Shown here in pieces: positions 1-5,366 of a stretch of 11,400 nucleotides of DNA (position 1 is its first letter; each line of letters starts with the position of its first letter). This stretch comes from CAZJOD01 sp964547525 (GTDB lineage Bacteria; Bacillota; Clostridia; JAAYHZ01), in assembly GCA_964547525.1 (NCBI GenBank), contig CAZJOD010000122.1, positions 1 through 11,400 of the forward strand, read 5' to 3'. A program made the position numbers and the translations under genes. The notes under the pieces were generated by a model, which did not search any database, had not been told where the DNA came from, and saw only the letters and a list, made by a program, of their open reading frames with translations.

Positions 1-240
1 TTTAGATATTATATTTCCGATAGTCTCACCCAAATCCGAACCTACAGCTTCCAAATAATAATCCGGCGCTCTTAAATTTAAATCGTCAAAAAATATTTGA
101 TTTAAAGTATAATCCCAATTTTGACCTGTGTGTACCAATTTATGATCAAAATATTTATCACATTTTTTAATTACTTCCGACAACCTTATTATTTCAGGAC
201 GCGTTCCTAAGATTGTCATTACTTTTAATTTATTTGTCAT
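1..240 (-). CDS. capG: UDP-N-acetylglucosamine 2-epimerase family, CapG/FnlC type (N-terminal 80 residues only)
   Basis: Only the first 80 codons are present; the gene continues past the left edge. It reads from an ATG at 240-238 and shows the family hallmark GTRPEIIRLSEV at residues 12-23, followed by HTGQNWDYTLNQIFFDDL at about 38-55. WecB-type enzymes usually have a KMAP-like stretch after GTRPE, whereas the IRLSEV form is typical of the CapG/FnlC/WbjD branch, which epimerises C2 of the UDP-L-talosamine derivative made by CapF to give UDP-N-acetyl-L-fucosamine in the cytoplasm. The start is supported by a GGAGG at 251-247, six bases upstream and inside the last codons of capF. The capF stop TGA lies one base before this ATG, so the two are probably translationally coupled. 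The position directly after capE and capF supports the call. The catalytic C-terminal half cannot be inspected. Confidence 0.93.
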   Translation of the reverse strand, partial: MTNKLKVMTILGTRPEIIRLSEVIKKCDKYFDHKLVHTGQNWDYTLNQIFFDDLNLRAPDYYLEAVGSDLGETIGNIISK

Positions 241-241
241 C

Positions 242-1351
242 TCATACCTCCAGGTATATGGTATCCGGTTTATCAGGATTGAAGAGCTCATTGGCCCACA
301 TTACAGTTACCATATCCGTATCGCCTAAGTTTTCTATATTATGTGTATAACCTACAGGAATATCTAACACTTCAAGTCTTTCACCGGTTACATAGTACTC
401 GATCACTTCCTCCGACAGAGCATGTCTGAATCGTATTACACCCCTACCGCTGACCACTAAAAATTTTTCGTTTTTAGTATTATGCCAATGATTTCCCTTT
501 GTAATTCCGGGTTTTGAAATGTTTATCGATACTTGTCCGCGATCTATTGTTTTTATAAACTCCGTAAAAGAACCTCTATGATCAATATTCATTTTAAGAG
601 GGTAAGTGAATCGATCGGTTGGAATATAACTTAAATATGTGCTGTAGAGCTTTTTTGTAAAACCGTCGGCCATATTAGGTACAGAACGCTCTTCACGGCT
701 ATTTGCAAATGACCTGATTAAATCGACTATATCTCCTAAAGTAACGGTATGTACGGTAGATACCGAGCAGAACCTACCGGTCATATTCTCTTTACCGCTT
801 AACGCGTTTATAAGTTCATCCACCACATCATCTATGTATACCAGATTCATAACTACATTCCGATCATTTACAACAATGGGCATATCTCTTGCTATATTAT
901 AACAAAATGTAGCAACCGCGCTGTTATAATTAGGTCTGCACCATTTTCCGAATACATTAGGGAACCTGTATACCAAAATTTTTGTACCGGTAATCTCACC
1001 GTATTCAAACAAAAGGTCTTCCCCGGCTTTTTTACTTTTTCCGTAAGGATTGTCCATAGCCGCTTGTATAGAAGAAGATATCATTATAGGACATTTATTA
1101 TCATATTTTTTTAACGAGTTTAATAATGTAGATGTAAATCCGAAATTACCTTCCATAAATTCCGATTGGTCTTTAGGCCGATTCACTCCCGCAAGATGAA
1201 AGACAAAATCGGCATTCTTACAGTATGTATCAAGCAAACCGGAATCGGTATCCACGTCATATTCCAATATATCGGTATACTTCCTATTTTTCAGTTCGGA
1301 AACAAGGTTTTTTCCGATAAATCCTTTTGCACCTGTTATTAGTAATTTCAT
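242..1351 (-). CDS. capF: Bifunctional UDP-sugar C3-epimerase/4-ketoreductase CapF
   Basis: This 369-residue protein has the two-domain layout of CapF. The N-terminal part is a short-chain dehydrogenase with the NADPH-binding Gly-rich motif GAKGFIG at residues 7-13, SSS at 92-94 and the YGKSK pair (Y103, K107). The C-terminal part, from about residue 250, is a cupin with H288, H290, E295 and H337, which match the zinc ligands known for Staphylococcus aureus CapF shifted by two residues. In that family the cupin epimerises C3 of the CapE product and the reductase domain reduces the 4-keto group, giving UDP-2-acetamido-2,6-dideoxy-L-talose. The length is close to the family norm and no key residue is missing. 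The ATG at 1351 follows GAAAGGTG by eight bases. Its neighbours are capE 121 nt upstream and capG 1 nt downstream. Confidence 0.96.
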   Translation of the reverse strand: MKLLITGAKGFIGKNLVSELKNRKYTDILEYDVDTDSGLLDTYCKNADFVFHLAGVNRPKDQSEFMEGNFGFTSTLLNSLKKYDNKCPIMISSSIQAAMDNPYGKSKKAGEDLLFEYGEITGTKILVYRFPNVFGKWCRPNYNSAVATFCYNIARDMPIVVNDRNVVMNLVYIDDVVDELINALSGKENMTGRFCSVSTVHTVTLGDIVDLIRSFANSREERSVPNMADGFTKKLYSTYLSYIPTDRFTYPLKMNIDHRGSFTEFIKTIDRGQVSINISKPGITKGNHWHNTKNEKFLVVSGRGVIRFRHALSEEVIEYYVTGERLEVLDIPVGYTHNIENLGDTDMVTVMWANELFNPDKPDTIYLEV

Positions 1352-1472
1352 GATTAAAACACCTTTCTATATTTATATCAGCCTCTTTTTATTCCGGTAT
1401 TCATATATAAATTAATTTTATAAAACGGTTTTGTTTTTAGCTGTTATAAAGTACTGTAAAGCACTATGTAGA
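1352..1472 (-). other. 121-nt spacer between capE and capF
   Basis: This AT-rich spacer holds the capF ribosome binding site (GAAAGGTG, ending eight bases before the ATG). Just after the capE stop is a small hairpin at 1450-1465, with 6-bp arms including one G-U pair and a 4-nt loop. Its downstream flank is TTATAACAG, not a run of T, so it is not a convincing terminator; it may stabilise a transcript end or mean nothing. A TGATATAAA box (1372-1380) resembles an extended -10 but would place a transcript start almost on the ribosome binding site. I see no usable promoter and assume capF is read through from capE. Confidence 0.4.
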
Positions 1473-2480
1473 TTAAACACCTAATTCGGCTTTAACATAG
1501 TCAAGCTTTAAAAGCTTTTCTTTTATTTGTTCTATGTTCAATCTTTGGGTATTATGTGAGTTGTACTCCTCTTCAATATTTAAATTACGACCTTCTACAA
1601 AATATTTATCATAATTTAAGTCTCTCTTATCGGCAGGTACCTTAAAAAAGCCACCCATATCTTGAGCTACCAAATACTCCTCTTTAGTTAAAAGAGTTTC
1701 ATATACTTTTTCACCATGACGTGTTCCAATGACTTTAATTTCACTTTTTGCATTGAATAACTCCTTTACCGCCAAAGCCAGATCACCTATAGTAGAAGCA
1801 GGCGCTTTTTGAACCATAATATCTCCCGCTTCAGCGTTTTGAAAGGCAAAAACCACCAATTCAACCGCTTCTTCCAAACTCATCAAAAATCTTGTCATGT
1901 CAGGATTTGTAACGGTCAATGCTTGTCCGGATTTTATCTGTTCTATAAATAAGGGTATAACCGAACCCCTAGACGCCATAACATTACCATAACGTGTTCC
2001 ACAAATCAATGTTTTATCCGGATCTACCGTTTTTGATTTAGCCACAAAAACTTTTTCCATCATAGCTTTGGATATTCCCATAGCATTTATAGGATATGCG
2101 GCTTTATCCGTTGAAAGACAAATGACTTTCTTCACTCCGTATAAAATGGCAGCCGAAAGCACGTTATCTGTTCCTATTACATTGGTCTTCACCGCTTCAA
2201 GTGGAAAGAACTCACATGACGGCACTTGCTTCAACGCAGCCGCATGAAATATAAAATCCACACCATACATTGCATTTTTTACACTTGATACGTCTCTTAC
2301 ATCTCCGATATAAAACTTTAATTTATCATTTTTGTATATTTTCCTCATATCGTCTTGCTTTTTTTCATCTCTTGAAAAAATCCTGATTTCTTTAACATCG
2401 GTATGAAGAAACCTTTTCATAACAGCATTTCCAAAACTGCCGGTGCCGCCTGTAACTAAAAGTGTTTTTCCTGTAAACAT
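1473..2480 (-). CDS. capE: UDP-N-acetylglucosamine 4,6-dehydratase/5-epimerase CapE
   Basis: This 335-residue extended short-chain dehydrogenase has the nucleotide-binding motif GGTGSFG (residues 11-17), the AALKQVPSCE block (81-90) typical of FlaA1/PseB/CapE enzymes, and the catalytic STDKA stretch (S123, T124, D125, K126). The usual YxxxK is replaced by M134-GIS-K138, the Met variant known for this enzyme group, so the enzyme is not broken. The family converts UDP-GlcNAc to the UDP-2-acetamido-2,6-dideoxy-L-arabino-4-hexulose that CapF takes over. PseB shares this chemistry, but capF and capG immediately downstream favour the L-FucNAc pathway. The ATG at 2480 follows AGAGGG about seven bases upstream. 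A possible promoter lies in the 203-nt spacer before it. Confidence 0.96.
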   Translation of the reverse strand: MFTGKTLLVTGGTGSFGNAVMKRFLHTDVKEIRIFSRDEKKQDDMRKIYKNDKLKFYIGDVRDVSSVKNAMYGVDFIFHAAALKQVPSCEFFPLEAVKTNVIGTDNVLSAAILYGVKKVICLSTDKAAYPINAMGISKAMMEKVFVAKSKTVDPDKTLICGTRYGNVMASRGSVIPLFIEQIKSGQALTVTNPDMTRFLMSLEEAVELVVFAFQNAEAGDIMVQKAPASTIGDLALAVKELFNAKSEIKVIGTRHGEKVYETLLTKEEYLVAQDMGGFFKVPADKRDLNYDKYFVEGRNLNIEEEYNSHNTQRLNIEQIKEKLLKLDYVKAELGV

Positions 2481-2528
2481 ATTTATCCCTCTTTTTGAAG
2501 TTTAATACTATTTAATGTGTTCTTATAT

Positions 2529-2537
2529 ATTATAACA
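2529..2537 (-). promoter_or_regulatory. Extended -10 promoter-like box upstream of capE
   Basis: Read on the minus strand the sequence is TGT-TATAAT, a perfect consensus -10 (2534-2529) with the upstream TG of an extended -10. No good -35 is found: TTTATT lies at 17-nt spacing and TTGTTT at 20. The box ends 48 nt before the capE ATG, leaving a leader of about 40 nt with the ribosome binding site. Extended -10 promoters can work with poor -35 elements, so an internal start for capEFG is plausible. It is unproven, because TATAAT is easy to find by chance in AT-rich spacers. Confidence 0.45.
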
Positions 2538-2570
2538 ATTTGTAACGTCATAATAAACAATATTATTTTT

Positions 2571-2588
2571 TTAATTCTACAGAATTAA
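2571..2588. repeat. 8-bp perfect inverted repeat in the spacer before capE
   Basis: The arms TTAATTCT and AGAATTAA are separated by 2 nt and lie about 30 nt upstream of the -10-like box on the minus strand. The arms are AT-only except for one pair, and the minus-strand flank after the hairpin is a run of A, not T, so it is not an intrinsic terminator. A dimeric repressor or activator site is possible given its place upstream of the putative capE promoter, but nothing identifies a regulator. Confidence 0.4.
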
Positions 2589-2611
2589 TTTAGAAGTGAA
2601 TGTATTTTCTA

Positions 2612-2632
2612 TGAACGGTACACTCCGGTTCA
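2612..2632. repeat. Bulged 7-bp hairpin in the spacer before capE
   Basis: TGAACGG (2612-2618) can pair with CC and GTTCA (2625-2626 and 2628-2632) around one bulged G, with a 6-nt loop. It is much more GC-rich than its surroundings. No T-run follows on either strand, so it is not a terminator. The short direct repeats nearby (AAGTGA at 2594 and 2636) suggest the spacer may hold the decayed remnant of an inserted element, but no family could be recognised. Confidence 0.35.
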
Positions 2633-2683
2633 CAGTAAGTGAGTTATTGCAGTAAAACTGTTTTATAATCTATTCTAAACGAT

Positions 2684-3778
2684 TTATTCTAGTATTATTT
2701 TACATATTCTGTCTACATCCCTTAAAGACAGATCCGCATACAAAGGTAATGTCAACACCCTTTCCGATATATATTCGGCCACCGGTGTGTTTTTAGAATC
2801 ATACTTATCACAGTAACAGCCACATGCGTTTATCACCGGATAAAAATACTTCCTTGCAAATATATCATTTGATTTTAATTCTTCAAATACATGATCACGA
2901 CTTTTTTTATATCCGTTGAAAATTACCGGAAAGTATGCATAATTGCCCTTTATACCTTCTCTTTGTTTTTGAAATGTAATCCCTTTTACACCCCATAGAT
3001 TATCAAAATATTTGTCCCATACGGTTTTTCTTTTATTTATTTCATCGGTTATATGGCGTAGATTACAAATTCCCATCGCAGCTTGAAACTCATTCATCTT
3101 TGCGTTTGTTCCTATAGCTTCCACCGATTCTTGACCTGTAATGCCGAAATTTTTTAAATTGTTTAATCTTTTAATAAGGTTTTCATCCTTATATGTCACC
3201 GCGCCGCCTTCTATGGTGTTAAACACTTTAGTGGCATGGAAACTGAACATTGAAGCATCTCCGAAATTCGCAGCGTTTATTCCGTTTAATGTAACATTAA
3301 AAGCATGGGCCGCATCATATATTACTTTAATGTGGTGTTTTTTTGCCAATCTGTCAATTTCCTCTACATTACAAAGATTACCGTATATATGTACCGGTAA
3401 AACGGCACACGTTTTTTCTGTGACAAGCTCTTCCAGCTTTTTAGTATCTATAGTATAGTCATAAAAATCAATATCACAAAATACAGGTTTTAGACCTTTT
3501 CGTGTTATGGCATGTACCGTTGAAGGAAATGTAAAAGGCGTCGTAATCACTTCACCTTCAAGCTCGAATGCCTCCAATATACATTCCAATGCCATATGAC
3601 CGTTTGTAAAAAGTGTTATGTTAGGACAATCGAGAAATGCCTTAAGCATAGCTTCAAGTTTCTTATGTTTTACCCCCATATTAGTCAACATACAACTTTC
3701 CCATAATTCTTTTATTTCTTCTGTATACTCCTCAAAAGAAGGCATTGATGATTTTGTAACATAAATAGGTTTGTTCAT
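2684..3778 (-). CDS. PLP-dependent sugar aminotransferase, DegT/DnrJ/EryC1/StrS family
   Basis: This 364-residue protein has the fold-type I sugar aminotransferase signatures. They are a phosphate-binding TNGHMAL at 58-64 (commonly TSGTAAL), the cofactor Asp in YDAAHAF (D155, with H158), and the Schiff-base lysine K184 within SFHATKVFNTIEGG (179-192). The family adds an amino group from glutamate to a nucleotide-linked keto sugar. The SFHATK form with a following IEGG resembles enzymes acting on 4-keto-6-deoxy sugars, such as VioA, more than the SFYPGKN form of 3-keto enzymes; that substrate assignment is inference. No matching 4,6-dehydratase or N-acyltransferase lies in the window, so the substrate may come from central dTDP-sugar synthesis or from the CapE product. 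The start at 3778 has GAGGAAG five bases upstream. An 84-nt spacer with a promoter-like box separates it from wzx. Confidence 0.9.
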   Translation of the reverse strand: MNKPIYVTKSSMPSFEEYTEEIKELWESCMLTNMGVKHKKLEAMLKAFLDCPNITLFTNGHMALECILEAFELEGEVITTPFTFPSTVHAITRKGLKPVFCDIDFYDYTIDTKKLEELVTEKTCAVLPVHIYGNLCNVEEIDRLAKKHHIKVIYDAAHAFNVTLNGINAANFGDASMFSFHATKVFNTIEGGAVTYKDENLIKRLNNLKNFGITGQESVEAIGTNAKMNEFQAAMGICNLRHITDEINKRKTVWDKYFDNLWGVKGITFQKQREGIKGNYAYFPVIFNGYKKSRDHVFEELKSNDIFARKYFYPVINACGCYCDKYDSKNTPVAEYISERVLTLPLYADLSLRDVDRICKIILE

Positions 3779-3798
3779 TACTTCCTCTTCTATAATTC

Positions 3799-3833
3799 AA
3801 AAAAAATTTAACGGCATTACGGTAAAAACCGCT
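3799..3833 (-). terminator. Weak hairpin plus T8 tract between wzx and the aminotransferase gene
   Basis: On the minus strand AGCGG (3833-3829) can pair with CCGTT (3814-3810), using one G-U pair, and eight consecutive T follow at 3806-3799. A competing 4-bp hairpin CGGT-TTTT-ACCG (3831-3820) uses the same bases. The stem is too weak for a confident intrinsic terminator, but the T8 tract just after it is notable. It could reduce read-through from wzx or act as an attenuator in the leader of the aminotransferase transcript. Confidence 0.3.
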
Positions 3834-3839
3834 GTCATT

Positions 3840-3866
3840 ATTATATCATTTCACATATATTATCAA
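3840..3866 (-). promoter_or_regulatory. Extended -10 promoter-like sequence upstream of the aminotransferase gene
   Basis: The minus strand reads TTGATA (3866-3861), a 15-nt spacer, and TATAAT (3845-3840) preceded by TGA, so the -10 is a perfect match with an extended TG. The -35 has five of six consensus bases but the spacing is two shorter than ideal. The -35 overlaps the wzx stop codon. A start near 3833 would give a leader of roughly 55 nt that begins with the hairpin and T8 tract and ends with the ribosome binding site. This makes the aminotransferase a candidate first gene of a secondary transcription unit. Confidence 0.45.
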
Positions 3867-5314
3867 CCGGTTTTTCCAAACATACTTTTTACAGTATTTG
3901 CGATATAATTCAGACTTTCAAATTTAAATATGAAAGCAAGACCTGAATAAACGGCAATCCCTGAACCGGCTTGTATGATTAGTGTCAACCAAGGATTCCA
4001 ATTAGGAAAACTCAATAAATAAATAAAGCCACCCATTATAAAAGATATAATAAGTGTCGGCAAAAAATCATTTAGCTGCTCTTTGAAGCCGTATCCGAAA
4101 AACTTTTTATTTGGATAAGCGTTTATCACTATAGATATTACAGACATTACAGGTTGAAGACCTACCATAACATATATACCGAAGGGTATGGATATACACA
4201 ATACCGAAATCCCTATTATTTTCTTTATTATCTCCAGTTTTAAAAATACATCACTTCTTCCGATAGCGTTTATTGCCTGCAGATTCACAGAATGCACAGG
4301 CATTAATGCATATGTTATGCACATGATTTGCAAAAACGGAACGGCGGCTATCCATTTTTCAGTAAGTAAAGCGGTTATCAAAGGACGAGCGGCCGCAGCC
4401 ATGCCAATCATCAAAGGAAAAACAATAAAAGAACCTGTAATTACAGAACGTCTTATCATGGCTTTTATTTTTTCAATGTCGTCTTGTTCTGCGCACATAG
4501 CCGGAAGCATTACACTTTGCAAACTCACATTTACATTAGTTACAATTATTTTTGGAAACTGCTCTCCCCTGTTATATAATCCCAAGGTTTGGGAATTGAA
4601 TATTTTACCGATAACGATACTGTACATATTGTGATATACTCCGTCTAGCAAAGACGCGCTAAGAAGCTTCCACCCGTATGAGAATAAGTTTTTCAACCTA
4701 TTAAAAGAAAAAACAAGCTTAGGCTTCCATTTAATCATGACCCCTAGAATCACTATGTTTATGAATTGGCTTGAAATTTGTTGCCAAACCAACGCCCAAA
4801 CACCATACCCGGAGTAAGCCATATAAATACCCAAAGCCCCTGATACAACAGACCCTCCTATACTTCCTAAAAAGAACTTTTTAAACTGCATATTTTTAGA
4901 TAATATTACCACCTGAATTGAGTTTACAGCACCGAAAAACAATATGACCGACAATACCCGGATAACAGGAACGAATAACGGTTGATCAAGGTATTTTGCT
5001 ATAAACGGGGAAGTAAAATATAATAAAGTATAAAGGGTTGCAGCCAACATAAGATTAATATAAAAGACCGAAGATATATCCGTATCATCAGCATCTTTTT
5101 TCTGAATCAAAGCGGTATGAAATCCGTTTTGTACCAATATCACAGCAATCAGTACAAATGCGTTGATAAGTGCAATGACACCATAATCATCAGGAAATAG
5201 AACACGAGCCAATATAATGCCTATCACAAATTGCAGCCCTTGAACACCCGCTCTTTCTAACAATCTCCATATTAAATTTATTATTACCTTATTTCCGGTA
5301 CTTTTTTCATTCAT
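3863..5314 (-). CDS. wzx: Wzx-type polysaccharide repeat-unit flippase (MOP superfamily)
   Basis: This 483-residue protein consists almost entirely of hydrophobic segments, about 12 to 14, with short polar loops. That is the size and character of Wzx/WzxC-like lipid-linked oligosaccharide flippases. The N-terminal stretch carries family-typical features: a first helix pair with LARVLFPDDYGVIAL at 35-49, then QNGFHTALIQ at 62-71, which resembles the conserved start of WzxC-like transporters. It should move undecaprenyl-diphosphate-linked repeat units from the inner to the outer face of the cytoplasmic membrane. The start at 5314 is the only reasonable one, with AAAGGG about eight bases upstream. 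It sits 52 nt after the polymerase-GT2 gene, consistent with the same transcript, and next to its functional partner. Substrate specificity cannot be read from the sequence. Confidence 0.92.
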   Translation of the reverse strand: MNEKSTGNKVIINLIWRLLERAGVQGLQFVIGIILARVLFPDDYGVIALINAFVLIAVILVQNGFHTALIQKKDADDTDISSVFYINLMLAATLYTLLYFTSPFIAKYLDQPLFVPVIRVLSVILFFGAVNSIQVVILSKNMQFKKFFLGSIGGSVVSGALGIYMAYSGYGVWALVWQQISSQFINIVILGVMIKWKPKLVFSFNRLKNLFSYGWKLLSASLLDGVYHNMYSIVIGKIFNSQTLGLYNRGEQFPKIIVTNVNVSLQSVMLPAMCAEQDDIEKIKAMIRRSVITGSFIVFPLMIGMAAAARPLITALLTEKWIAAVPFLQIMCITYALMPVHSVNLQAINAIGRSDVFLKLEIIKKIIGISVLCISIPFGIYVMVGLQPVMSVISIVINAYPNKKFFGYGFKEQLNDFLPTLIISFIMGGFIYLLSFPNWNPWLTLIIQAGSGIAVYSGLAFIFKFESLNYIANTVKSMFGKTG

Positions 5315-5366
5315 CCAATACCCTTTAAAGAAGTGTAATTAAGAAAATAAATCACCCTTCATTTCT

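Noticed and set aside
2571..2588. Inverted repeat considered as an intrinsic terminator after the aminotransferase gene
   Set aside because: The stem is almost all AT and the minus-strand flank is A-rich instead of T-rich.
2612..2632. Possible remnant of a group II intron domain V, from the GAACCGG...CCGTTC pattern
   Set aside because: The hairpin is far shorter than domain V, lacks the catalytic AGC triad region and the tetraloop, and no other intron domains or reverse transcriptase are nearby.
3141..3458. 105-codon open frame on the plus strand inside the aminotransferase gene
   Set aside because: It lies antisense within a well-supported gene and its product resembles no known family; it is a by-product of the opposite strand's codon use.
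4188..4634. 148-codon open frame on the plus strand inside wzx
   Set aside because: It is fully antisense to a clear membrane-protein gene; the hydrophobic codons of wzx explain the open frame.
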